A stretch of DNA of 42,445 nt from Bacteroidales bacterium (GTDB lineage: Bacteria > Bacteroidota > Bacteroidia > Bacteroidales > UBA1556): positions 1 through 42,445 of the forward strand of contig JAGLCR010000014.1 of NCBI GenBank assembly GCA_023146135.1, read 5' to 3'. A model generated the notes under the pieces. The model made no database searches and was not told the DNA's origin. It saw nothing but the letters and a program-made list of their open reading frames with translations. Positions 16,303 through 24,952 of this stretch are shown here, one piece after another (positions within the stretch are counted from its first letter, which is position 1; the number at the start of each line of letters is the position of its first letter). A program made the position numbers and the translations under genes.

Positions 16303-17382
16303 ATGTCTGAAAAAATATTTGATAAAGTAAAGCCAGGTTTTATTTTTGGCGAAGACTTGCAAGAGGTTTTTCGCATAGCGAAAGAGAATAAATTTGCATT
16401 ACCTGCTGTAAATGTGGTGGGTACTGATTCGGTAAATGCGGTTATGGAAGTCGCTAAAAAAGTTAACAGTCCTGTGATAATTCAGTTTTCAAATGGCGGA
16501 GGCTCTTATTATGCTGGTAAAGGATTAAGTAATGAGAATGAACAGGCTGCCATTGCTGGTTCCATATCTGGAGCGATGCATATTCATCAAATGGCTGAGC
16601 TTTATGGTGTACCCGTAATTATTCACACCGATCATGCTGCGAAGAAATTATTGCCTTGGATTGATGGCCTTCTAGAAGCTGGCGAAGAGTTCTTTGAGGC
16701 TTATGGTAAGCCTTTATTCAGTTCGCATATGTTGGATTTGTCTGAAGAGCCATTGGAAGAGAATATTGCCATTAGCAAGGAGTATTTAATTCGTATGTCT
16801 AAAATTGGAATGACACTAGAAATTGAGCTTGGTGTTACTGGTGGTGAAGAGGATGGTGTAGATAATACATCCATTGATAATTCATTATTATATACTCAAC
16901 CTGAGGATGTTGCCTATGCTTATGAGCAATTGTTAGAAGTGAGTCCTTATTTTACAGTGGCTGCTTCCTTTGGTAATGTTCATGGTGTGTATAAGCCAGG
17001 CAATGTACATCTTACCCCTAAAATATTAGATAATTCACAAAAGTATATTCAAGAGAAATTTGGAACTGATGATAAACCTGTGAACTTTGTTTTTCACGGT
17101 GGATCAGGTTCTGAGCCAAAGGATATTGAAGAGGCAATAAGCTATGGTGTAATCAAAATGAATATCGATACTGATACACAATGGGCAGCATGGGACGGAG
17201 TACGTCTTTATGAGGCCAAACATCATGATTTTCTTCAAGGCCAAATAGGAAACCCTGATGGCGATGATAAACCCAATAAGAAGTATTATGACCCTCGTAA
17301 ATGGTTACGTGCAGGTCAAGAGGCAATGATTGATCGATTGGAAAGGGCATTTAATGAATTGAATGCCATAGATAGAAACTAA
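16303..17382 (+). CDS. fbaA: Class II fructose-bisphosphate aldolase
   Basis: This zinc-dependent aldolase splits fructose 1,6-bisphosphate into two triose phosphates in glycolysis and forms it in gluconeogenesis. With the ATG at 16303 it has 359 residues, the size of the class IIA (E. coli FbaA-type) enzymes. Diagnostic stretches are FALPAVNVVGTDSVNAV, the zinc-binding IIHTDHAAKK, LEIELGVTGGEEDGVDN, the histidine in AASFGNVHGVYKPG, and NFVFHGGSGS followed by GVIKMNIDTDTQ. It is a single gene between a consensus promoter and a strong terminator. Confidence 0.96.
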   Translation: MSEKIFDKVKPGFIFGEDLQEVFRIAKENKFALPAVNVVGTDSVNAVMEVAKKVNSPVIIQFSNGGGSYYAGKGLSNENEQAAIAGSISGAMHIHQMAELYGVPVIIHTDHAAKKLLPWIDGLLEAGEEFFEAYGKPLFSSHMLDLSEEPLEENIAISKEYLIRMSKIGMTLEIELGVTGGEEDGVDNTSIDNSLLYTQPEDVAYAYEQLLEVSPYFTVAASFGNVHGVYKPGNVHLTPKILDNSQKYIQEKFGTDDKPVNFVFHGGSGSEPKDIEEAISYGVIKMNIDTDTQWAAWDGVRLYEAKHHDFLQGQIGNPDGDDKPNKKYYDPRKWLRAGQEAMIDRLERAFNELNAIDRN

Positions 17383-17404
17383 TCAATTAGTATAAAAGCA
17401 AAAA

Positions 17405-17432
17405 ATCCATCAGTCTTATTTGACTGATGGAT
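17405..17432 (+). terminator. Rho-independent terminator after fbaA
   Basis: An 11-bp perfect stem, ATCCATCAGTC (17405-17415) with GACTGATGGAT (17422-17432), encloses a 6-base loop and is followed by a run of T. A short A run precedes it, so it may also serve the convergent UspA gene. Confidence 0.88.
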
Positions 17433-17456
17433 TTTTTTTATGCTTAATAAATTCTA

Positions 17457-18308
17457 TTAAAGTCCTGGCGTGGCCTTAATTAATTGTCTGTTAGCAATGC
17501 TTAAAACAGGAACAGAGGATTGGTTTACTAGTTGCTGCCCTTGCGAACCTAACCATAAATCCGATGTACGTGATTCTGTTTCAATCATTGTTAAAATAAG
17601 GTTGGCATCAACCTTTTTTGAGTAATTAATAATTGATTTTGCTCCCTTATAATTTTTCTCAAAGAATATTTCTGTTTTTACACCATTCTTTTTCAAGTGT
17701 TTGTCCACTTGTTTTACATATTCGTCTACTCGTCTTTTAAGGGTGTTTACATTAGAAGTATATAGGCCAAGAATATGAATAGTAGCGTCAAAAAGCTGAG
17801 CAAACTGAGTTGCAATACCTACTTTTTGTCGGGTGTCAAGTGACTGGTCAATTGGTAAAACAATGGCTTGTAAAGCTCGTCCCAAGGTTCGATGAAGTCC
17901 GATAGTAAGAACAGGGCATTTAGCTTCAGCAATAATATGATTGGCAGTGTCACCCATTAAGAATCGGCGAAATCCGTGTGATCCGTGAACCCCAGTAACA
18001 ATCATGTCCACTTTGTTTTCGACAGATAAAGTGATTATCTCTTTGTATGCCTGCCCTTTACGGCATCGGTATTCCATATCGTAGCCGCCCAGTTGAGGCT
18101 TATACTTTTCAACTAATTCTTCAAATTTTTCTTTTACATGCTCAGTTGGATTTGCCTCATCTGTAAGGTTTAGATGTTGTATAGACGCCTTTGACTCAAC
18201 CCAAACCATTAATATGTTTGACTTGAATTTTGCAGCTACACCAATAGCATGTTCTAATGCATTTATTGATGATTCGGAAAAATCTATGGCTACAAGAACT
18301 TCATTCAT
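17457..18308 (-). CDS. Tandem-domain universal stress protein (UspA family)
   Basis: Two UspA domains (about 1-140 and 148-283) form the usual tandem arrangement of Bacteroidota. The first opens VLVAIDFSESSINALEHA and holds the nucleotide-loop region GVHGSHGFRRFLMGDTANHI, where the last Ser/Thr position of the G-2x-G-9x-G(S/T) motif is Asp. ATP binding may therefore be altered. The second domain has the weaker loop LWLGSQGQQLVNQSSVPVLSI. The role is general stress survival, cytoplasmic. It is one of two related genes flanking a SPOR protein gene on the same strand. Confidence 0.93.
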   Translation of the reverse strand: MNEVLVAIDFSESSINALEHAIGVAAKFKSNILMVWVESKASIQHLNLTDEANPTEHVKEKFEELVEKYKPQLGGYDMEYRCRKGQAYKEIITLSVENKVDMIVTGVHGSHGFRRFLMGDTANHIIAEAKCPVLTIGLHRTLGRALQAIVLPIDQSLDTRQKVGIATQFAQLFDATIHILGLYTSNVNTLKRRVDEYVKQVDKHLKKNGVKTEIFFEKNYKGAKSIINYSKKVDANLILTMIETESRTSDLWLGSQGQQLVNQSSVPVLSIANRQLIKATPGL

Positions 18309-18380
18309 AAGTAATTAGTTTTTATTGAAGAACACTTTTTTTTGTAACAGTATTCTTGCAATTGTGATTAATAATAATTC

Positions 18381-18401
18381 TAGAATAGAAAATCTATTCT
18401 A
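18381..18401 (-). terminator. Possible weak terminator after the SPOR gene
   Basis: A 9-bp perfect inverted repeat, TAGAATAGA (18381-18389) and TCTATTCTA (18393-18401), with a 3-base loop, overlaps the stop codon of the minus-strand SPOR gene. The following sequence on that strand is AT-rich but has no clean T run, so termination is uncertain. Confidence 0.35.
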
Positions 18402-18840
18402 CTGCAGTTTCTTCAGACTCCTCCTCTGTTGTTTCTGTAAATCTAATTTGATCGTTTACTATAAATCCTGATGGATATTTTTTTGAAATGGTTTGAAGAA
18501 AACTTAAAGCATTGATTTTAGTTTTGAAATCGCCAATACGTACTTTATAGTATGGAGCTTGATATACTATATACACCACTGTTTTCGGATTTCTAATAAG
18601 AAATTCGGCCTTAAAACGATTGGCTTTATCGCGGGAATTTACTCCGCTTATTGAATATAATTGAATACGATACCCATTAATATATGGATGATATTCATTA
18701 GTTTGAATATGTTTAGTTAAAAGGCGGCTTATGGATTCAGAATGGTGTATTTTTACGTACGATTCTGATTCTTGAGCTTTTATATTGCCTTGAAAAACAA
18801 ATAAAATAATGATGATAATAAATAAGCTGTGTTTAATCAT
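18394..18840 (-). CDS. Small exported SPOR-domain protein
   Basis: About 148 residues: a signal peptide (MIKHSLFIIIIILFVFQG then KAQ) and a C-terminal SPOR domain at about 55-130, recognised from GYRIQLYSISG, RDKANRFKAEFL and the second repeat YYKVRIGDFKTKINALSFLQ. SPOR domains bind denuded peptidoglycan glycans at division or growth sites. The ATG at 18840 is chosen because it opens on the signal peptide; the frame continues upstream to 18885. The C-terminal tail is acidic and Glu/Thr-rich. It lies between two UspA genes on the same strand, 65 and 85 bp apart. Confidence 0.85.
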   Translation of the reverse strand: MIKHSLFIIIIILFVFQGNIKAQESESYVKIHHSESISRLLTKHIQTNEYHPYINGYRIQLYSISGVNSRDKANRFKAEFLIRNPKTVVYIVYQAPYYKVRIGDFKTKINALSFLQTISKKYPSGFIVNDQIRFTETTEEESEETAVE

Positions 18841-18905
18841 ATTAGTTTTTAACTGTATGTACACTATGACGCCAAATGGCAGCAAAATCTTTGTTTGAGT
18901 AGTAA

Positions 18906-19754
18906 TTATTTTGTTTGATGATCATAAATTGATTTACTACGCAAACTAAGTATCGGAATAGGTGAATGGTTTACCATTTGTTGAGCAAATGGGCCCAGTA
19001 ATAGATTAGCTGGCGAGGTTTCTTGCTCGGTCATTATAGTAATCATATCAGCATCTTGCTCTTTAGCAAAATCAATGGTAGCTTCAGTTAAGTTTTCACT
19101 TTCAATAGAAAAGCGCTCAAACGAAATTTCACGTTCCTCAAGATAAGTTTCAATCTGATCGGCATATCCGTCAACTAAATCTCTAAGATTTTCAACATTG
19201 GATGAATAGATTGATAACACTAAAATTTTGGCATCAAATACTTCAGCCATATATGCGGCAAGATTTATTTTTTGTCGCGTTTCGCGAGAGTTATCTAATG
19301 GAAAAACAATTTTATTGATTTTTGCATCCCAATCCTCACCATAACGGAGTGTTATTACAGGACATGGTGCGTATGTTACAATTTTGTAAGCGCTACTACC
19401 TATCCAAAACTCTTCAAATCCTGAAGTGCCATGGGTGCCTGCAATAATAAGAAATGCATCGTGGTATTTTGCTTGGTTTACTATCTCTTTATGTACTTTT
19501 CCATTACGAATTTTATATAAAAAACGCCCTGTTTTCAAACGTGGACCAAACTCTTCTATTAATTCTTCAAATCGTTTCTTAGCTTCCATTCTAGGGTCAA
19601 AGGCGTTGGAATAAACGGTTCCTGAATTCTTTTTTTTGTCAACCCAAACCAGCATAATGTTCGAATCTGTTACGTTAGCAATTTGAACGGCAAAATTAAG
19701 TGCGTTCAGAGAGCCTTCCGAAAAGTCCATTCCTACAATGATTATTTTTTTCAT
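18906..19754 (-). CDS. Tandem-domain universal stress protein (UspA family)
   Basis: Paralogue of the gene at 17457 with two Usp domains. The first starts IIIVGMDFSEGSLNALNFA and contains a complete nucleotide-binding motif of the G-2x-G-9x-G(S/T) type in GTHGTSGFEEFWIGSSAYKI. It is thus probably an ATP-binding Usp, unlike its neighbour, in which the last Ser/Thr is Asp. The second domain ends NLLLGPFAQQMVNHSPIPIL. It is the first gene of the minus-strand set usp, SPOR, usp and is divergent from gatE. Confidence 0.93.
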   Translation of the reverse strand: MKKIIIVGMDFSEGSLNALNFAVQIANVTDSNIMLVWVDKKKNSGTVYSNAFDPRMEAKKRFEELIEEFGPRLKTGRFLYKIRNGKVHKEIVNQAKYHDAFLIIAGTHGTSGFEEFWIGSSAYKIVTYAPCPVITLRYGEDWDAKINKIVFPLDNSRETRQKINLAAYMAEVFDAKILVLSIYSSNVENLRDLVDGYADQIETYLEEREISFERFSIESENLTEATIDFAKEQDADMITIMTEQETSPANLLLGPFAQQMVNHSPIPILSLRSKSIYDHQTK

Positions 19755-20061
19755 ATGCGTTGGTTTTTGTGAGTTTATATCTTTTATTAAAATAGTATTT
19801 CTGGTGAAAAACTATAAGTGTAAAGATAGAAAAAAAAGTTAAAGTATAAAAATCAAATTCTTAATTTTTTTTACACGTAAGATTTAAGAACTTAGTAGTT
19901 TGTAAAATGTTAATAAATGAACTATTTAATACCTATTATTCAAAGCATTTTTTTTACTTTTGAAACCTTTCAAAAATGGAGTTATTTTAATCTCCATTTT
20001 GTATCTATAATATTTGGAAACACACTCTGGCAACGTATTATTTGCCATAAATATAAGACTT
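19755..20061. other. Divergent intergenic region upstream of gatE with hairpin
   Basis: This AT-rich gap carries a possible gatE promoter box (TACTTTTG, 19955-19962) and, just after it, a perfect 9-bp inverted repeat AAAATGGAG (19973-19981) and CTCCATTTT (19992-20000) with a 10-base loop. A second candidate promoter is TTTG (20013-20016) plus TATTATTTG (20036-20044). No gene is seen. Confidence 0.5.
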
Positions 20062-22020
20062 ATGACACACAAATTTGATCCAAAGGAAAACTATGAAAAA
20101 AGCCGAGAAGAAATTGGATACGTAAAGCGTAAAGATGCTACTCAGGCAGATTATGATCGTATTGGTTTTATGTCGGGTCTTGAAGTTCACCAACAGATTT
20201 TGACTAAAAAGAAATTATTCTGTCATTGCCCAGCAGGAGTTTTTAATGCTCATGATGATTATGATGCAGAAATTGTACGGCATATGCGCCCTACATTAAG
20301 TGAATTAGGCGAGTATGATGGAACCGCATTGATGGAATTTAGAACACGAAAAGAAATTACTTACCGTATTAAGCATGAGTCGTGTTGTACTTACGAAATT
20401 GATGATACACCTCCATTTCCGATTGACCGAGAGGCTTTGGAAAATGCATTGGAGATTTCATTGCTTTCAAAATTAAATATTGTTGGCGAAGTGCATATAA
20501 CTCGTAAACAATATTTGGATGGAAGTATTCCTGCAGGATTTCAACGTACCGCTATTTTGGGTGTGGAAGGAGAAATTCAACTTAAAAATAAAAAGGTTGG
20601 ATTAATCCAATTGAGTATCGAGGAGGATTCTTGCCGAGAGATTTCGGATATTGGCCATAACAGGTTATATAAAACCGATCGGTTGGGAATGCCTTTAATC
20701 GAAACAGTTACCTATCCAGATTTTGTAAACCCAGATGAGGTGATGGAAGGTTGCGATTATATTCGTTTCCTAAATAGGAGTACTGGTAAGGTACGTACTG
20801 GAATGGGCGCAGGTCGACAAGATGTGAATGTGAGCTGTCGTGGTGGTAGTCGTGTGGAGATAAAAGGCGTGGCGCATACCAAATGGATTCCCGAATTATC
20901 GCATAATGAGGCCTTTCGTCAATGGTCAATTTTGCGCATTCGCGAAATAATGAACAAAAGGGTAAAGGATGCTAAAAGTTGGAAAATAAGCCATATTGAA
21001 ATGAAGGAAGGTGATTTTGGAGCCAATCCAAATTTCTTTGGAATATTTGAAGATAATCATAAAGTTGTTGCTGTTCGATTGCCTCATTTTTATCAAGTCT
21101 TATCTCGTTTCACTCAGCCAGGTCACGTATTTGCTGATGAAATAAGTGAGCGCCTTAAAGTAATAGCCTGCTTGGATCAACCTAATATGACTCATAGCGA
21201 AGATTTGAACCCGATTTTGGATGAAGAGGATGTTCAGAAAATATTTAAAAAGTTAAAGGCTAATAAGGATGATGCATTTATCCTTTTTGATGCTCCAGAA
21301 GATGATGTGAAAACAGCTTTGGAGACTATCGAGGAGCGTTGCCAAATGGTGTTTGAAGGTGTTCCTGAAGAAACACGCAAATCATTTGTCGATGGCTCAA
21401 CAATATTTGAGCGTGTATTACCTGGAGCAGATCGCATGTATCCTGATACCGATTCGGCCCCTATTCCTTTAACATCGGATTATATCGAAACCCTACGCAA
21501 AGGTTTGCCTAACGATATTGTTGATCGTTTTAAGCAAATGCAAGATTGGGGTATTCCAGAGGATGTTTATACTTATATATTTAAGAAAAATCTATATCCA
21601 CTTTTGGGACGATTAATAACGGAGCTGTCTGTACCCGCTAATGTGGCAGGAGTGTTTTTAGGCCAAAAGTTGAAGTATATTGAAGGTCATTTTCAATCGG
21701 CTGATGTATTTGATTATGATAGCTTATTCGATTTATTCGCTTTCTTGAAAAAAGAGAAAATAGAATATGAATTGGCAAATAGTATGATTGCTGAATTTTA
21801 TTCGCATCCAAAAATGGATTTTCAATCGGTACTTAATAGTATTGGGTTTAAGAAAATTGCCAAAGAAGAAATCATTGGTCAAATCTCATTTTTAAATGAA
21901 AAGTATAAAGAGATTGGGCGCATTCAAGATGAAGAAAATAGAAAACATTGGGTAATGAGTCAGTTGCGAAAGTCAGCAATTGGAAATATTAAATTGACCG
22001 AGTTAGCGGCTATTATTTAG
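20062..22020 (+). CDS. gatE: Archaeal-type Glu-tRNA(Gln) amidotransferase subunit E
   Basis: GatE is the kinase/transamidase subunit that converts Glu-tRNA(Gln) to Gln-tRNA(Gln). The N-terminal half is the GatB-like catalytic domain: GLEVHQQILTKKKLFCHCPAG, CCTYEIDDTPPFP, RKQYLDGSIPAGFQRT, QLSIEEDSCREI and TGMGAGRQDVNVS. The middle has the AspRS-like insertion typical of GatE and absent from GatB, and the C-terminus has the YqeY-like tail (residues about 580-652). The length of about 652 residues is that of GatE; GatB has about 480. ATG 20062 is chosen because the upstream extension is not family-like. gatD follows after 26 bp. GatDE is normally archaeal, since bacteria use GatCAB or GlnRS, so transfer is likely. 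Confidence 0.95.
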   Translation: MTHKFDPKENYEKSREEIGYVKRKDATQADYDRIGFMSGLEVHQQILTKKKLFCHCPAGVFNAHDDYDAEIVRHMRPTLSELGEYDGTALMEFRTRKEITYRIKHESCCTYEIDDTPPFPIDREALENALEISLLSKLNIVGEVHITRKQYLDGSIPAGFQRTAILGVEGEIQLKNKKVGLIQLSIEEDSCREISDIGHNRLYKTDRLGMPLIETVTYPDFVNPDEVMEGCDYIRFLNRSTGKVRTGMGAGRQDVNVSCRGGSRVEIKGVAHTKWIPELSHNEAFRQWSILRIREIMNKRVKDAKSWKISHIEMKEGDFGANPNFFGIFEDNHKVVAVRLPHFYQVLSRFTQPGHVFADEISERLKVIACLDQPNMTHSEDLNPILDEEDVQKIFKKLKANKDDAFILFDAPEDDVKTALETIEERCQMVFEGVPEETRKSFVDGSTIFERVLPGADRMYPDTDSAPIPLTSDYIETLRKGLPNDIVDRFKQMQDWGIPEDVYTYIFKKNLYPLLGRLITELSVPANVAGVFLGQKLKYIEGHFQSADVFDYDSLFDLFAFLKKEKIEYELANSMIAEFYSHPKMDFQSVLNSIGFKKIAKEEIIGQISFLNEKYKEIGRIQDEENRKHWVMSQLRKSAIGNIKLTELAAII

Positions 22021-22046
22021 TCCAAACATAAAACAAAGAATTCGAA

Positions 22047-23429
22047 ATGGAAGATTTATTTCAAGGATATAAAGGGGAAGCCTTAGCGCTTTTGAAGAAA
22101 TATAAAGTACGAGTATGGGGAACAGCAATAGCTGACACCACTCGTGGAAGATTTGAAGGTACGGTTTTACCTCGTTCCGAGAATGATGACGATCAGCATA
22201 TTGTAATGAAAATTGTTACAGGATACAATATCGGTATTGATGTGCAAACGGTGACTAAAATGGAGGAGACAGGTTATAAAAAAGCCAATTATGCTATTCC
22301 TGAAAAACAATTTCCTATTACCCCGGGTTTACCCTATGTAAAATTATTTGGAACTGGTGGAACCATTGCTTCCCGATTAGATTATCGTACAGGAGCTGTA
22401 ATTCCAGCATTTTCGCCAGGCGAACTTTATGGAGCAGTGCCTGAGTTAGCGGAGATTTGTAATCTGGATACAGAGAAAGTATTTGCCGTTTTCAGCGAGA
22501 ATATGGGGCCAGAGCAATATATGTCCTTGGCAAAAGCCATTGGTCAAGAGATTGAGAATGGGATAGATGGAATTGTGATTGGTCACGGAACAGATACTCT
22601 TCATCATACTGCTGCCGCTTTAACATTTATGGTGCAAGATTCGCCCATACCTATCGTTTTAGTTGGCTCACAGCGGTCGTCAGATAGACCAAGCTCTGAT
22701 GCAGCATTGAATCTTATGCATGCGATGAAAGCAGCTGGTTCTTCCGATATTGCCGAAGTGATGGTTTGTATGTTTGGGCCAACATCTGATGAATATGGCT
22801 TATTGCATAAAGGAACGCGTGTACGTAAAATGCACTCATCTTATCGTTCCACTTTCCGTACCATTGGCGATACCCCTTTAGCGCGTATTAATCGAAACGA
22901 GATTATGCCCATTAAAACCAATTATAAAAAACGTCGTAACGATCGTAATGTGAAAATCATGCCTTTCTTCGAGCCTAAAGTGGGAATGCTATATTTCTGG
23001 CCTGGAATGCAGGCTGATGCTTTGGATTCGTTTATCGATAGTGGTTATAAAGGGATTATTATTGTAGGAACAGGCTTGGGACATGTGAATAAGAGTCTTT
23101 ATCCAGCTATTGAGAGAGCTCAAGAAAAAGGAATTCCAGTGTTTATGACTTTACAAACACTTTGGGGCTACGTGCATATGTTTGTGTATGATACAGGTCG
23201 CGATTTGATGGCAAAAGGAATTATTCCATTGGGCAATATGCTACCTGAGGTGGCATGGGTAAAACTGGGCTGGGTGCTTGGCCAAACTTCGGATTATGAA
23301 GAGGTAAAGCGTATGATGCTTGATCCAATAAATGATGAAATCACCGAGCGTGAGCCTTATAATGGCTATTTAGTATATCAGGGTGGTGTGCCAGAGGTAG
23401 AGGATTTTGTGAAAGACGTGCATAAGTAA
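22047..23429 (+). CDS. gatD: Archaeal-type Glu-tRNA(Gln) amidotransferase subunit D
   Basis: GatD is the asparaginase-like glutaminase that releases ammonia for GatE. The N-terminal beta domain (about 15-85, VRVWGTAIADTTRGRFEGTV) is specific to GatD and absent from plain asparaginases. The asparaginase core has all catalytic residues: T106 in FGTGGTIASRLDYRTGAV, T182-D183 in GHGTDTLHHTAAAL and K261 in TRVRKMHSS. At 460 residues it is slightly longer than typical archaeal GatD. It follows gatE by 26 bp on the same strand and is closed by a strong terminator. The partnership excludes a simple L-asparaginase. Confidence 0.95.
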   Translation: MEDLFQGYKGEALALLKKYKVRVWGTAIADTTRGRFEGTVLPRSENDDDQHIVMKIVTGYNIGIDVQTVTKMEETGYKKANYAIPEKQFPITPGLPYVKLFGTGGTIASRLDYRTGAVIPAFSPGELYGAVPELAEICNLDTEKVFAVFSENMGPEQYMSLAKAIGQEIENGIDGIVIGHGTDTLHHTAAALTFMVQDSPIPIVLVGSQRSSDRPSSDAALNLMHAMKAAGSSDIAEVMVCMFGPTSDEYGLLHKGTRVRKMHSSYRSTFRTIGDTPLARINRNEIMPIKTNYKKRRNDRNVKIMPFFEPKVGMLYFWPGMQADALDSFIDSGYKGIIIVGTGLGHVNKSLYPAIERAQEKGIPVFMTLQTLWGYVHMFVYDTGRDLMAKGIIPLGNMLPEVAWVKLGWVLGQTSDYEEVKRMMLDPINDEITEREPYNGYLVYQGGVPEVEDFVKDVHK

Positions 23430-23734
23430 GATTTTATGCATATTAAGATATTAGCCGGGGGGATTCCTCCGGCTATTTTTTTTGAATTTTCTATGGTAGG
23501 AATCCTTTCGCAATTAAGGCCTGAAATCTGTGAATCTGTCTATTATGGTTTTATGCCAAAGAGTATAATAGGCTATAAGTGATTATTTCTAATTATCTAG
23601 TCAATAAATTATAATATTCATTATCTTTGATTTTTATAGAAATGCATCTATTTTTCGAATGCAAATAGGTCCGTCAGTTCAATAGTAAGAATTAAGATTT
23701 CAAGACAATATATGTTACCTTATAGAAATAGAAA
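23430..23734. other. Intergenic region of 305 bp after gatD
   Basis: The left end holds the gatD terminator. The rest is AT-rich and without a gene. A TAnnTTTG box (TATCTTTG, 23622-23629) may drive the small exported protein gene that follows, but no upstream TTTG box is found. Confidence 0.5.
23452..23483 (+). terminator. Strong rho-independent terminator after gatD
   Basis: A 10-bp GC-rich stem (TAGCCGGGGG at 23452-23461 with CCTCCGGCTA at 23466-23475, one G-T pair) with a 4-base loop is followed by eight T. Confidence 0.92.
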
Positions 23735-24169
23735 ATGAAAAAAATTATTCTAATGATTTTAATGATTCTATTTTTGAAGTATTCTTTTGGGCAAGACAGT
23801 AGAATGCAGATACCAAAAATGAAAGACAAAGGTTTTTTTATGAAAAAACACTGTAAGGACACTGTCTATCTTGCTGTTTTGCAAGAAGATTCCCTTATAA
23901 ATATAGAACATCGATATATCATAATTGATAATAATTATTACGTATCATTTATAAATGATACTGTTATTAGTATTGGTAAGTTTAGAAGGTATAATTTATT
24001 TCTATCTTGTAATAAAAAGCATATAAGAATGGAAAAAAGAAGATATTGGAAGTTGTTTGATAGCAAAAGAAAATATTTTTTGACAATTGATAATTATCCA
24101 CACATTAGATTTATTTTGAGGTTGTTTCCATGCTTTAGACTAGTAATAAGGAATAAAAAGGTATTATAG
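23735..24169 (+). CDS. Small exported protein of unknown function
   Basis: Not recognised. The 144 residues start with a signal peptide (MKKIILMILMILFLKYSFGQ); the rest is basic and aromatic-rich, with YLAVLQEDSLINIEHRYIII and a possible hydrophobic, basic C-terminal segment (FILRLFPCFRLVIRNKK). The DNA is more AT-rich than its neighbours. It stands alone between the gatD terminator and a gene remnant, so it may belong to a small acquired or decaying island. It could itself be a truncated gene. Confidence 0.5.
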   Translation: MKKIILMILMILFLKYSFGQDSRMQIPKMKDKGFFMKKHCKDTVYLAVLQEDSLINIEHRYIIIDNNYYVSFINDTVISIGKFRRYNLFLSCNKKHIRMEKRRYWKLFDSKRKYFLTIDNYPHIRFILRLFPCFRLVIRNKKVL

Positions 24170-24186
24170 GAACGAGAATCCTATAG

Positions 24187-24318
24187 ATTTGTTCTGTAAG
24201 TTGGAGTTTGGAGCTGTTAGATGACTACGATCATGATACTTTAGATACCAAAGGTAATACTGAAAAAGAAACTATTTTTCCTACTTACGATAATTATCTC
24301 ATTTGTTTCTTGAATTAA
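24187..24318 (+). pseudogene. Remnant of a lost gene (C-terminal fragment)
   Basis: An open stretch of 43 codons without a start codon reads SWSLELLDDYDHDTLDTKG and ends in a stop at 24316-24318. It looks like real protein sequence, with acidic helix and turn patterns, and the LLDDYDHxxL core recalls a linker in Fic/RhuM-like proteins; that match is from memory and weak. A stop at 24184 cuts it off upstream. It probably is the tail of a gene mostly deleted. Confidence 0.35.
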
Positions 24319-24347
24319 AGGAATTTTTAGAAGTCCCTTATAGTAAT

Positions 24348-24950
24348 TTATAAGCCCACATCCTCCATCTCAATCAAGCCATTAATAATGGCATAAACGG
24401 TAAGTGCTGACACAGACTTAATCCCCAATTTTTTAGTTATTTTCTTACGATGAGTAATAACCGTATGGACACTGATAAATAGTTTGTCAGCAATATCGTT
24501 ATTGGTTAATCCTAATGCAACCTCTTTTAGAATATCCTTTTCTCGTTCACTTAAATCATTGCTTTCATTTTCCAAATCATTTCCTATCAGTCGTTCAAAT
24601 AAACGATTTAGTTTATCTGATATTACTTCTTTCGAATCCTTAAAGGATAGCGCTTCAGTAAACAAGTTTTTATTGTTAAATGGCGTAGTTTCATTAGGAG
24701 AATAGGCAATTAAGGCAGGGCGTTTTGACCCCAATAATTTGATCAAATTATTCAACTCCATTTCTTCGGTAAGTAGGCCAATAGAGATTAGAATAATATC
24801 GGCAGTTTCAGCCTTAATTACTTGCTTCAATTGTGCTATTGATACTGCCTTATCTATTACCTGGCTATGTCGTAGTTTATTAAAAATAAGGTGAAAGCCT
24901 TGATTTACCACATAGGATTCGGTGGCTATAATTACTTTGAGCTTCTCCAT
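24348..24950 (-). CDS. LuxR-type transcription regulator with degenerate receiver
   Basis: A 200-residue regulator of NarL/LuxR layout. Residues about 1-120 resemble a receiver domain, but the phosphorylated Asp is replaced: the strand DIILISIGLL has Ser56 there, and the acidic pocket reads ATES. The C-terminal HTH (about 133-190) is intact: LSEREKDILKEVALGLTNNDIADKLFISVHTVITHRKKITKKLG. It is therefore probably not controlled by phosphorylation. It starts two bases after the stop of the hemerythrin gene, forming an operon with it, which suggests that the hemerythrin senses oxygen, NO or iron for it or that both act in one response. Confidence 0.88.
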   Translation of the reverse strand: MEKLKVIIATESYVVNQGFHLIFNKLRHSQVIDKAVSIAQLKQVIKAETADIILISIGLLTEEMELNNLIKLLGSKRPALIAYSPNETTPFNNKNLFTEALSFKDSKEVISDKLNRLFERLIGNDLENESNDLSEREKDILKEVALGLTNNDIADKLFISVHTVITHRKKITKKLGIKSVSALTVYAIINGLIEMEDVGL

Positions 24951-24952
24951 TA

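Noticed and set aside
22047-23429. Plain L-asparaginase
   Set aside because: The GatD-specific N-terminal domain and the adjacent gatE show that it is an amidotransferase subunit.
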